Origin: JACCZX01 sp963801035
GTDB lineage: Bacteria > Pseudomonadota > Gammaproteobacteria > Burkholderiales > Burkholderiaceae_F
Direction of reading: 5' to 3'
Length of the DNA: 64,000 bases
Assembly (NCBI GenBank): GCA_963801035.1
Contig: CAWDDF010000003.1
Span: 310,001 to 374,000, forward strand
Shown: piece by piece, positions 51,391 to 59,865 of the stretch
How positions within the stretch are numbered: the first letter of the stretch is position 1
How the letters are laid out: each line of letters starts with the position of its first letter
Made by a program: the position numbers and the translations under genes
The notes under the pieces: model-generated
Seen by the model: only the letters and a program-made list of their open reading frames with translations
Told to the model about the DNA's origin: nothing
Database searches by the model: none

Positions 51391-52613
51391 GACCGATAAT
51401 CAGCGTTGATTGATACGTATTCGTGCGACAGATCCGTGGTCCATACGGATGCCACCGCGCGGCCGCGACCTAACTGCAAACGCACCACAATTTCAGCCTT
51501 CTTCATCACGCGCTGGCCGTCCTCCTCGCGGTACTCAGCATGGCGACCGCCATCGCGCACAACGTAGACATCATCAAGATGCATTTGAACACGGTCGGGC
51601 TGCAGATCGTCGATGCCCGCGTACCCCACCGCGGCGAGTATCCGTCCTAGGTTGGGGTCGGAGGCGAAGAAAGCGGTCTTGACCAACGGCGAGTGCGCCA
51701 CTGCATAGGCAACTTTTCGCGCTTCTTGCTCGCTGGCTGCCTGCTCGACGCGCACCTCGATGAACTTCGTCGCGCCTTCTCCATCACGCACGATTGCGTG
51801 TGCGAGTTCGCGGGCAACATCGGTCAGAGCGGAAGCAAAGGCGGCGCAGAGCGGTTCATCTGCTGACTCGATCCGAGCAGCACCCTGACCGGTTGCGATC
51901 ACAATGAAGGAATCATTGGTCGACGTGTCTCCATCGATAGTGATGCAGTTGAATGATTGCTCGCAAGCCTGTTGTGTCAGCTGCTGAAGCAAAGAAGGTG
52001 CGATCGCGACATCAGTCGCGATGAATCCCAGCATCGTGGCCATGTTCGGGCGAATCATCCCCGCGCCCTTTGAGATGCCGGTCAAGGTCATGCCGATTCC
52101 GCCAACATCGACTCGGCGCGAGACAGCTTTCGGAATCGTGTCCGTCGTCATGATGGTTTCGGCCGCTGCCAGCCAGTGATTGGAGCTGAGGCAACCGACG
52201 GCTTCGGGCAGGCCTGCAATCAATCGCTCGATCGGCATCGCCTCCATGATCACGCCGGTCGAAAACGGAAGAATCTGCTGGGCGTCGCAAGCAATCAGTC
52301 GTGCCAGGGCTGCGCAACTGGCGCGCGTCGCCTGAAGACCGGCTTCTCCGGTGCCGGCATTTGCATTGCCGGTGTTGACGAGTAACGCACGCATGGCTTT
52401 GTGCGAGGCCAGGTGTTCCCGACACACCAAGACCGGAGCAGCAGCGAAGCGATTCTGGGTAAAGACACCTGCAACACTGGCGCCATCGGCGATGCGAACG
52501 ACCAGCAGATCTCTGCGACCGGCCTTTCGTATGCCCGCTTCAGCCCAGCCGAGTTCGACACCCGCAACGGGGAACAATGACTTCGCATCGGGTGCGCGCA
52601 GATTAACGGCCAC
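51387..52613 (-). CDS. argJ: Bifunctional ornithine acetyltransferase / N-acetylglutamate synthase
   Basis: A 408-residue ArgJ, moving acetyl groups from N-acetylornithine to glutamate in arginine synthesis. It is made as a proenzyme that cleaves itself before a Thr in KGAGMIRPNMATMLGF, giving alpha and beta chains; this motif is intact. VFTQNRFAAAPV, LVNTGNANAGTGEAG and CITIDGDTSTNDS are further family marks. Length is normal. It follows secA after a 158-bp gap rich in hairpins. Confidence 0.95.
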   Translation of the reverse strand: MAVNLRAPDAKSLFPVAGVELGWAEAGIRKAGRRDLLVVRIADGASVAGVFTQNRFAAAPVLVCREHLASHKAMRALLVNTGNANAGTGEAGLQATRASCAALARLIACDAQQILPFSTGVIMEAMPIERLIAGLPEAVGCLSSNHWLAAAETIMTTDTIPKAVSRRVDVGGIGMTLTGISKGAGMIRPNMATMLGFIATDVAIAPSLLQQLTQQACEQSFNCITIDGDTSTNDSFIVIATGQGAARIESADEPLCAAFASALTDVARELAHAIVRDGEGATKFIEVRVEQAASEQEARKVAYAVAHSPLVKTAFFASDPNLGRILAAVGYAGIDDLQPDRVQMHLDDVYVVRDGGRHAEYREEDGQRVMKKAEIVVRLQLGRGRAVASVWTTDLSHEYVSINADYRS

Positions 52614-52771
52614 GTTGGGGACTTGTGCTCGGAACAGTTTGTGGCATACGAAGCGGCTCGTCCCCTGCCCTTATATTGCGCGCGTACGCGCGGCCGCTCC
52701 GAAGGGAGCGCGCCTAACTAATCGCGACGAGTGCACGTGCGACGGCGAAGCCGTCGCGTACACGAGGAGCG
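52614..52771. repeat. Hairpin cluster between secA and argJ
   Basis: Three perfect palindromes lie in about 85 bp: CGCGCGTACGCGCG (near 52678-52692), GCTCC-GAAG-GGAGC (near 52696-52709), and CGACGGC-GAA-GCCGTCG (near 52741-52757, which on the minus strand has a TTC loop). None is followed by a T-run. They separate two leftward genes and may stabilise or punctuate the secA message. No coding frame is present. Confidence 0.5.
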
Positions 52772-55543
52772 CTATAACTTTCCATGGCACTGCTTGTACT
52801 TCTTGCCCGATCCACATGGACAGGGATCGTTGCGGCCGATCTTTTCGCCAACGCGTCTAACCTGCTGCACAGCAGGCTTCGCAGCGCCTTCGTCCGACTC
52901 CGACAACGTCAACGCCCCGACCTCGACAGGCTCTTCGGACACGCCGAGGCCGAACTCGGAGTGTTGAGCCCGTGCTTGCTCCGCACGCCGCTCGCTTTCC
53001 TCCTCGATCTGTTGCTCAGCCTGCTGTATCTCTTCCTGGGTCTGAATCCGCACGTTCATCAGTACACGCACGACGTCGGCGCGCACTCGATCGAGCAGTG
53101 AACCGAACAGTTCGAATGCTTCACGCTTGTACTCCTGCTTCGGCTGCTTTTGCGCATATCCGCGCAGGTGAATGCCCTGTCGCAACGCATCCAGCGCTGT
53201 CAGGTGCTCGCGCCACGCCTGGTCAAGCGATTGCAGCATGATCGACCGTTCGAACCCGGAGAACGAATCGCGGCCGACAATCGCCACCTTCGCTTCGTAC
53301 GACTCGTCCGCCGCCTTCAAAACCTTCGCCAGCAGGTCTTCGTCTGTCAGCGAATCGTTCGACTCGAGCGCACTCTTCAGAGGCACGTTCAGTTGCCAGT
53401 CATTGGCGAGCGCCGCTTCAAGCCCCGCGATATCCCATTGCTCTTCGACCGATTCCAGCGGCACATGCGCGCGGAACATGTCGGTGAAGTAGCCGGAGCG
53501 CAGGTTCGTCACCATTTCGCCGGTGTTATCGGTTTCAAGAATTTCGTTGCGCAGCCGATAGATTTCGCGCCGTTGATCATTGGCGACGTCGTCATATTCG
53601 AGCAGTTGCTTGCGAATATCGAAGTTGCGTGCTTCGACCTTGCGCTGCGCGCTCTCAATCGACCGCGTAACCATGCCCGCTTCGATCGCTTCGCCTTCGG
53701 GCAACTTTAGGCGATCCATGATCGCCTTCATCTTGTCGCCGGCAAATATTCGCAGCAGCGAGTCTTCCATCGACAGATAAAACCGCGACGCGCCAGGATC
53801 ACCCTGGCGACCCGAGCGGCCGCGCAACTGGTTGTCGATACGACGCGACTCGTGACGCTCGGAACCGATGATCTTCAAACCGCCCGCGCCGACGACCTTG
53901 TCATGCAACGATTGCCATTCATTGCGCAGCTTGTCGATGCGCTGCGATTTCTCGGCGTCGTCGAGTGCAGCATCGGCTTCGACGAACTGCACCTGCTTCT
54001 CGACATTTCCGCCGAGGACAATGTCGGTCCCGCGACCCGCCATGTTGGTCGCGATCGTGATCACCGCGGGGCTTCCCGCCTGAGCAATGATCTCGGCCTC
54101 CTTCGCGTGCTGCTTCGCATTAAGAACCTGATGCGGCAGCTTTTCCTTTTGCAGCAGATTCGACAGCAGTTCGGAATTCTCGATCGATGTCGTGCCCACC
54201 AGTACCGGCTGGCCGCGCTCGACACAGTCCTTGATGTCGTCGAGGATCGCGGTGTACTTCTCTTTCAGCGTCCGATAGACCTTATCCTGTGAGTCGATAC
54301 GGATCATCGGCCGGTGCGTAGGTATCACCACCGTTTCGAGTCGATAGATTTCCTGGAATTCGTACGCCTCGGTATCTGCGGTACCCGTCATACCGGCGAG
54401 CTTGCCGTACATGCGAAAGTAATTTTGAAACGTGATCGACGCGTACGTTTGATTCTCTGCCTGTATCGGCACGCCTTCCTTGGCTTCGACCGCCTGATGT
54501 AATCCTTCTGACCACCGCCGGCCGACCATCATGCGGCCGGTGAACTCGTCGACGATGATGATCTCGCCGTTCTGAACGACATACTGCTGGTCACGATGAA
54601 ACAGCGAGTGCGCACGCAATGCGGCGTTCAGGTGATGCATCAGAATGATGTTCGAGGGCGAATACAGACTTTCGCCCTCGGCCAGCATCCCCATGCGCGT
54701 CAATATTTCTTCAAGCCGCTCATGGCCAGCTTCGGAGATGTGCACTTGGTGGGCTTTTTCGTCGACCCAGTAATCGCCCTCGCCCTTTTCATCAGCCTGG
54801 CGGTTCAGCAATTTAGGAATTTCGTTGACCCGAACGTAGGTTTCGGTGTGATCTTCGGCCGGTCCCGAAATGATCAGCGGCGTACGCGCCTCGTCGATCA
54901 GAATCGAATCGACCTCGTCAACGATCGCGTATGAAAGGCCGCGCTGACGGCGGTCTGCGATCGCATATTCCATGTTGTCGCGCAGATAATCGAAACCAAA
55001 CTCGTTGTTGGTTCCGTACGTGATATCTGCCGCGTAGGCCACACGTTTTTCTTCCGTCGCCTGCTGCGACAGGATCACTCCGACGGTCAGTCCGAGAAAT
55101 CGATAGACCTTCCCCATCCAGTCGGCATCGCGCGCCGCCAGATAATCATTGACCGTGACGATATGAACGCCTTTACCGGCGAGTGCGTTCAGATACGCAG
55201 GCAGCGTCGCTGCGAGCGTCTTGCCCTCCCCGGTGCGCATCTCGGCGATCTTGCCGGCATGCAAGACCATGCCTCCGACAAGCTGCACGTCAAAGTGCCG
55301 CATCGTCAGAGTGCGCTTGGCCGCTTCACGCACGACAGCAAACGCCTCGGGCAGCAGGTCGTCGAGCGTCTCTCCGTTGGCGAGCCGCTGCCGAAACTCG
55401 CCAGTCTTGGCTTTTAACGCGTCGTCCGACAGCGCAGCGATCTGGGACTCGAGCGCGTTGATGCGCTCGACATTTCGGTCATATGTTTTTAGCAGGCGCT
55501 CGTTACGACTGCCAAAAACCTTGGTCAGAATTCCGGAAATCAT
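52772..55543 (-). CDS. secA: Preprotein translocase ATPase SecA
   Basis: A 923-residue SecA motor driving post-translational export through SecYEG. Visible are the first nucleotide-binding fold (GGMVLHAGKIAEMRTGEGKT), DEVDSILIDEARTPLIISG, the preprotein-binding region, the second fold with ITIATNMAGRGTDIVLGGNV, the helical wing and scaffold (LDQAWREHLTALDALRQGI), and a C-terminal SEC-C zinc tail CPCGSGKKYKQCHG. The linker before the zinc tail is Glu/Gln-rich. The ATG at 55543 has a GGAG-like site. The 570 bp upstream contain repeat element copy B. Confidence 0.97.
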   Translation of the reverse strand: MISGILTKVFGSRNERLLKTYDRNVERINALESQIAALSDDALKAKTGEFRQRLANGETLDDLLPEAFAVVREAAKRTLTMRHFDVQLVGGMVLHAGKIAEMRTGEGKTLAATLPAYLNALAGKGVHIVTVNDYLAARDADWMGKVYRFLGLTVGVILSQQATEEKRVAYAADITYGTNNEFGFDYLRDNMEYAIADRRQRGLSYAIVDEVDSILIDEARTPLIISGPAEDHTETYVRVNEIPKLLNRQADEKGEGDYWVDEKAHQVHISEAGHERLEEILTRMGMLAEGESLYSPSNIILMHHLNAALRAHSLFHRDQQYVVQNGEIIIVDEFTGRMMVGRRWSEGLHQAVEAKEGVPIQAENQTYASITFQNYFRMYGKLAGMTGTADTEAYEFQEIYRLETVVIPTHRPMIRIDSQDKVYRTLKEKYTAILDDIKDCVERGQPVLVGTTSIENSELLSNLLQKEKLPHQVLNAKQHAKEAEIIAQAGSPAVITIATNMAGRGTDIVLGGNVEKQVQFVEADAALDDAEKSQRIDKLRNEWQSLHDKVVGAGGLKIIGSERHESRRIDNQLRGRSGRQGDPGASRFYLSMEDSLLRIFAGDKMKAIMDRLKLPEGEAIEAGMVTRSIESAQRKVEARNFDIRKQLLEYDDVANDQRREIYRLRNEILETDNTGEMVTNLRSGYFTDMFRAHVPLESVEEQWDIAGLEAALANDWQLNVPLKSALESNDSLTDEDLLAKVLKAADESYEAKVAIVGRDSFSGFERSIMLQSLDQAWREHLTALDALRQGIHLRGYAQKQPKQEYKREAFELFGSLLDRVRADVVRVLMNVRIQTQEEIQQAEQQIEEESERRAEQARAQHSEFGLGVSEEPVEVGALTLSESDEGAAKPAVQQVRRVGEKIGRNDPCPCGSGKKYKQCHGKL

Positions 55544-55675
55544 GGAGATGATCTGGGGCTGGCGATCACTGAAACAAGCTTCGCCGCGAATGGCAAGGAA
55601 TGAAAATTATGTCATAGGGGTTGAGTATGAGAAGGCCGGGTGTTAGGTCAAAATCCATATCGCGGTCGATTCGAG
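55544..55675. promoter_or_regulatory. secA upstream region up to the repeat element
   Basis: About 130 bp that should contain the secA leader and perhaps its promoter. No standard -35/-10 pair or SecM-like leader peptide is apparent. Confidence 0.2.
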
Positions 55676-56090
55676 CAGCAGCGGCTGGCGCAGCTGCGCC
55701 GCCTACGTCGTCGGGCACTTCGTGCCAACCACTGCGGTACTCACAACGCCGGCGCAAAAAAGGGCTAAAGCGCTTTTTTGCTTAAAGACCCCGGCGTTGC
55801 TCCGCTCCTCGGGCGACGACTAAAAGGCGGCGCATCTGCGCCAGCCGCTGCTGTCGCGACATCGTCCCGATCGAGATGTTTTATCTTTTTACCCCAACCC
55901 AAGAGAACGGTGCCGCGCAAGCGTTTGGCGACGCGGCGCTGCCTTGGGCGTCGTCGAGGAGCGGAGCCGAGCCGGGGCCTTTGAGCAAAACAGCGCTTTA
56001 GCCCTGTTTTGCGCCGGCTCGGCGAGTACCGCAGAGCAGGGTCGAAGACCCCGACGACTCAGGCAGCGCAGCGACGCCAAACGCTTGCGC
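55676..56090. repeat. Structured intergenic repeat element, copy B (inverted relative to copy A)
   Basis: Inverted second copy of the element at 36045-36485. From left to right: module 2 with 18-bp arms at 55676-55693 and 55836-55853 and core hairpin 55754-55781 (GCAAAAAAG / CTTTTTTGC); a conserved spacer of about 60 bp with a CCCCAACCCAAGAGAACGG run; module 1 with 16-bp perfect arms at 55915-55930 and 56075-56090 and core hairpin 55985-56012 (GCAAAACAG / CTGTTTTGC). It begins 18-24 bp after the stop of the leftward M23 peptidase gene, with module 1 nearest that gene, just as module 1 of copy A is nearest the ffh stop. Likely roles are transcription termination or message protection; mobility by an outside transposase is possible. 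Confidence 0.85.
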
Positions 56091-56113
56091 GCTGCGCCGT
56101 ATCGACAAAAAAT

Positions 56114-57094
56114 TCAGTCCCGAGCCGAAGCTGCTAACGCCTTGATGTCGACGCGAGGTGATCCGGCGGCGTGCTGTTGCAGCGGACTGGCTTTGCCGAA
56201 CAGGAACTTGGCGGGGTTTTGTGCAACGCCTTGATGGTGCACTTCAAAGTGCAGGTGGGAACCCGTCGAGCGTCCGGTCGAGCCAACTTCTGCCAGCTTT
56301 TGCCCACGCTTGACGATATCGCCAAGCGCGACGTTAAGCCGGCTTGCATGTGCGTAGCGGCTCAGCAACGAGTTGCCATGATCGACTTCCACGATGTTGC
56401 CCCACACGGGGTGATATTCAGCCAACACGACGACCCCACCGGCGGCGGCATGGATCGGCGTTCCAGTGGGTGCTGCGAAGTCGATGCCTGAGTGATGGGA
56501 CATCTCGCCGGAAAAAGGATCGGATCGCCATCCAAAGCCCGAGCCGATGAATCCATCGGACAACGGTTTGCTCCGAGGCAGCAATGCTTGGCGTACCTGT
56601 TGTGCGCGCAACTCGGCTTCGATCACGCTCATGTAATCGGCCCGCTGATCCACGCTGACTGAAAGGTGTTTTAGCGCGACGTCGAGTTCGCGCAGGGTCA
56701 TTGGATCGCTTTGAAGGGCACCGCCACGGCCAGGCAACTGCGCAAAGCGAAACTCTTCGGGCCGGATCCCTGCGGCTTTGCCCACCCGCTCACCGACCGC
56801 GTCGAGCCGTAGCAACTGTGCCTGAACTTCGCCGAGCTTGCGCGCGAGGGCCGATACGTTGTCGCGAACGAACTGATCCTTGCGCTCCATCTCGTCGCGC
56901 GAGACAAAGGAGACCAAATCGGAAAGAATTGGGATGCGAAACGCCGAGGCAGCGCGGACCGTCAAAAACGAAAAAGCTCCTGATAAGAGCAGTACACCCA
57001 GCGCAAGAGTGATCGAAGCAGCGAGTGCATGGCGGCGGGTGATACTGAGCGTCAAGGCGCGCGCCAATCGCTTGTCGACCACTATGATCTGCAT
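56114..57094 (-). CDS. M23-family peptidase, membrane anchored
   Basis: A 326-residue LytM/M23 protein. One N-terminal membrane helix (about 25-48, ITLALGVLLLSGAFSFLTV), a coiled-coil-prone periplasmic region (about 65-165), and a C-terminal M23 domain with SHHSGIDFAAPTGTPI (His and Asp zinc ligands) and HLHFEVHHQG (His-x-His). All three zinc ligands are present, so it may be an active endopeptidase rather than an EnvC/NlpD-type activator. It sits between a DciA-like gene and secA, a recurrent betaproteobacterial order. Repeat copy B lies immediately after its stop. Confidence 0.92.
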   Translation of the reverse strand: MQIIVVDKRLARALTLSITRRHALAASITLALGVLLLSGAFSFLTVRAASAFRIPILSDLVSFVSRDEMERKDQFVRDNVSALARKLGEVQAQLLRLDAVGERVGKAAGIRPEEFRFAQLPGRGGALQSDPMTLRELDVALKHLSVSVDQRADYMSVIEAELRAQQVRQALLPRSKPLSDGFIGSGFGWRSDPFSGEMSHHSGIDFAAPTGTPIHAAAGGVVVLAEYHPVWGNIVEVDHGNSLLSRYAHASRLNVALGDIVKRGQKLAEVGSTGRSTGSHLHFEVHHQGVAQNPAKFLFGKASPLQQHAAGSPRVDIKALAASARD

Positions 57095-57148
57095 CCGCGC
57101 CCTCCTGCGCTCACCCTTTACTGCTCAAAGCCGGCTTACCAACTGCCC

Positions 57149-57649
57149 ATGTCGAGCTCCGCTCGCCTAATCGCCGCCGCGCTGCGCGACTCGCCGCAAG
57201 CGGCTTCTCTCATCGCGCGCTTCGAAGCGACTGAGCGAGCTGCGCTGGCGATCGCCCCTGCATGTCGCGCCGTCGCCGGCATCGATGCCCTGAAGCCGGG
57301 CGTGTGCGAACTGCGTGGCGAAACTCTCTGGCTTAGCCTTCCCTCACCATCTCACTCGGCCAAATTGCGGCAAGCAACGCCGCGTCTTTTATCAACTTTG
57401 GCGGCCGATGGGTTCAAAGTCTACGAGATCAAGACGCGAGTACAACCCGCCGTCACGTCTTACCCTGGAGACGGGAGCCCTGCACCCTCAAGTCGCTCAA
57501 GCGGTCCGAGCCCGGGGTTGCCTTGGCCCCGTAGCGGGGAGACAGCCGCGGCCTCGGTTGCCAAGCTGGTGGACTCCGTGGGGGAATCGCCACTGAAGGA
57601 AGCGGTTATGAAGCTGGCGGCGACGCTCCGAAAACGGGTGTCTCGCTAG
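57149..57649 (+). CDS. DciA-like (DUF721) protein
   Basis: A 166-residue protein of the DUF721/DciA group, relatives of which load or recruit the replicative helicase DnaB in bacteria that lack DnaC. The N-terminal part (SSARLIAAALRDSPQAASLI) and the small KH-like domain (VCELRGETLWLSLPSPSHSA then KLRQATPRLLSTL) are recognisable. The C-terminal 50 residues are Pro/Ser-rich. ATG at 57149 is preferred; 40 extra upstream codons would overlap the divergent M23 gene. Its stop shares the palindromic CTAG with the convergent lpxC stop. Confidence 0.72.
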   Translation: MSSSARLIAAALRDSPQAASLIARFEATERAALAIAPACRAVAGIDALKPGVCELRGETLWLSLPSPSHSAKLRQATPRLLSTLAADGFKVYEIKTRVQPAVTSYPGDGSPAPSSRSSGPSPGLPWPRSGETAAASVAKLVDSVGESPLKEAVMKLAATLRKRVSR

Positions 57650-58557
57650 GCGGTTTCGGTCTGAAAGCGAAAGGCCGTCGGCGCCTGTCCTTCGTCTTCG
57701 AATGTCACGAGCTCGAATGCCGTCCGATCGGCCGTCAGCGCGCGCAACAGCCTGTTATTAATGGCATGGCCCGACTTATGTGCGACATACGAAGCGATTA
57801 ACGGGTGGCCAAGCACCGCAAGATCACCGATTGCATCGAGCATCTTGTGCTTGGCGATTTCGTCGCCGGCGCGTAAGCCATCGGCGTTGAGAACCCTGTA
57901 CTCGTCCATCACGATGGCATTTTCGAAGCTGCCGCCGATGGCCAGGCCCGCTTTTCGTAGTGCTTCGACGTCGTTGACAAATCCGAAGGTCCGCGCGCGC
58001 GAAACCTCTTTGATGTACGAATCGTGAGCGAAATCGACCTCCACGATCTGCTCGGTAGCGTCGATCGCCGGGTGATTGAACGCGATAGAAAACTTCAGCT
58101 TGAAGCCGAAGTACGGCTCCAGCCGTGCCCAGGCGTCGCCGTCGCGAAACTCGACCGGCTTGACCACGCGCGCAAACTTCTTCGGCGCCTTGAGCTCGCT
58201 GATTCCTGCCGCTTGTATAAGAAACACAAAGCTTGCGGCGCTGCCGTCCATGATCGGAATTTCGGGCGCATCGACATCGACGTAGCAGTTGTCGATACCC
58301 AGCCCCGCCAGCGCGCTCATCAAATGCTCGATCGTCGCCACTTTGACGTCACCGAGTCCGATCGTCGTCGCCATGCGCGTGTCAACGACACTTTCCGGTT
58401 TCAGAGGAATGTCGACCGGCGGATCGACATCAACCCGCCGGAACACGACACCGGTGTCGGCCGCAGCCGGCCGCAGTACCAGCTTGACCTTGGTTCCGCT
58501 GTGCAAGCCGATACCCACCGCGCGGGCGATCTGCTTCAGAGTGCGCTGCTTAACCAT
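57646..58557 (-). CDS. lpxC: UDP-3-O-acyl-N-acetylglucosamine deacetylase
   Basis: A 303-residue zinc deacetylase, the committed step of lipid A synthesis. Conserved marks: QRTLKQIARAVGIGLHSGTK at the start, the zinc ligand His in VATIEHLMSALAGLGIDN, VDAPEIPIMDGSA, the second His and Asp in AKHKMLDAIGDLAVLG, and the general base His in KSGHAINN. It lies 20 bp after ftsZ in the same direction, at the end of the division and cell wall cluster. Confidence 0.96.
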   Translation of the reverse strand: MVKQRTLKQIARAVGIGLHSGTKVKLVLRPAAADTGVVFRRVDVDPPVDIPLKPESVVDTRMATTIGLGDVKVATIEHLMSALAGLGIDNCYVDVDAPEIPIMDGSAASFVFLIQAAGISELKAPKKFARVVKPVEFRDGDAWARLEPYFGFKLKFSIAFNHPAIDATEQIVEVDFAHDSYIKEVSRARTFGFVNDVEALRKAGLAIGGSFENAIVMDEYRVLNADGLRAGDEIAKHKMLDAIGDLAVLGHPLIASYVAHKSGHAINNRLLRALTADRTAFELVTFEDEGQAPTAFRFQTETA

Positions 58558-58577
58558 GGCTCGAGTTTACCGGCCAG

Positions 58578-59759
58578 CTAGTCCGCCTGCTTCCTCAAGA
58601 AAGCAGGAATGTCATAACGGTCGGAACCGGTGTCCTCCATTGCCGCCACCCTGGTCTGCGCTGACTCACGTGTGCGCCATATCGCGGGTTTCTCAAAGTC
58701 GCTGTAGTCGGACGAAGAGCCATGCGAGGCTGTGGCAGGCACGGTCATCGGCGTGTTGTCGGTGCCGGTGCGCACAACCGTGAACGGTGTCGATTGCTTT
58801 CTCGAAGCGGCGCGGCCGAGGCCTGTTGCGACGACCGTGACGCGCAGTCCGTCTCCGATCGATTCGTCGCATACGGTCCCAAAGATCACCGTTGCGTCGT
58901 CTGCCGCAAACGCCCGAATCGTGTTCATCACCTCGCGTGTCTCCTTCATCTTCAACGAAGAAGACGCCGTTATGTTCACCAGCACCCCCCGTGCCCCCGA
59001 AAGGTCGACGCCCTCGAGTAACGGGCTCGCAACGGCTTGTTCCGCTGCTATCCGCGCGCGATCGAGCCCCGACGCGAGGGCAGTTCCCATCATCGCCTTG
59101 CCTTGCTCACTCATCACCGTCTTCACGTCCTCGAAATCGACGTTGACAAGCCCCGGGACATTGATGATTTCGGCAATGCCGGCGCACGCGTTATGCAATA
59201 CATCATCAGCGGCTCTGAAGCACTCGGCCATCTCGGCGTCTTCACCCATCACTTCTTCGAGCTTGTTATTAAGGATGACGATCAGCGAGTGCACGGTGTC
59301 TTCGAGCTGCGTGACGCCGGTCTCAGCGAGCTTCATACGTCTTGGTCCTTCGAACTCGAAAGGCTTCGATACGACCGCAACCGTCAGGATTCCAAGTTCC
59401 TTCGCGATTTCCGCAAACACTGGCGCTGCGCCGGTACCGGTGCCGCCACCCATGCCGGCGGTGATGAACACCATGTGCGCGCCGCGCAGTGCGTCGGCGA
59501 TCCGATCGCGCGCCTCCTCGGCCGCGGCGCGCCCTGCCTCGGGACGGCTGCCGGCGCCTAAGCCGGTCTTGCCGAGCTGCAGGATGTTTTTGGACGACGA
59601 TCGCGCCAACGCCTGGTGATCGGTGTTGGCGCAGATGAATTCCACGCCCTGTACGCCGCGCGCGATCATGTGCTGAACCGCATTGCCCCCCGCACCGCCG
59701 ACGCCAACCACTTTAATGATCGTGCCGCGCGTTTCTGTCTCAAGAATTTCGAAACTCAT
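58578..59759 (-). CDS. ftsZ: Cell division protein FtsZ
   Basis: A 393-residue tubulin-like GTPase that forms the division ring. GTP-binding residues are seen in VVGVGGAGGNAVQHM and the tubulin signature ITAGMGGGTGTGAAPV; the T7 loop with its catalytic Asp residues is NVDFEDVKTVM. A disordered linker (about 320-375) precedes the conserved C-terminal peptide YDIPAFLRKQ, the docking site for FtsA and ZapD. AGGAGG four bases before the ATG is the best ribosome binding site seen in this region. A 106-bp gap separates it from ftsA, probably holding a local promoter. Confidence 0.97.
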   Translation of the reverse strand: MSFEILETETRGTIIKVVGVGGAGGNAVQHMIARGVQGVEFICANTDHQALARSSSKNILQLGKTGLGAGSRPEAGRAAAEEARDRIADALRGAHMVFITAGMGGGTGTGAAPVFAEIAKELGILTVAVVSKPFEFEGPRRMKLAETGVTQLEDTVHSLIVILNNKLEEVMGEDAEMAECFRAADDVLHNACAGIAEIINVPGLVNVDFEDVKTVMSEQGKAMMGTALASGLDRARIAAEQAVASPLLEGVDLSGARGVLVNITASSSLKMKETREVMNTIRAFAADDATVIFGTVCDESIGDGLRVTVVATGLGRAASRKQSTPFTVVRTGTDNTPMTVPATASHGSSSDYSDFEKPAIWRTRESAQTRVAAMEDTGSDRYDIPAFLRKQAD

Positions 59760-59865
59760 ATTGCCTCCTGCTTAGCCAAGTTAAATGCATCAATCGAAAC
59801 GCGCAAAGCCAAAAGCACAGCAGCGCTTGGCATTGGACGCTCCACCGTCAAAATTACTTCTCTCA

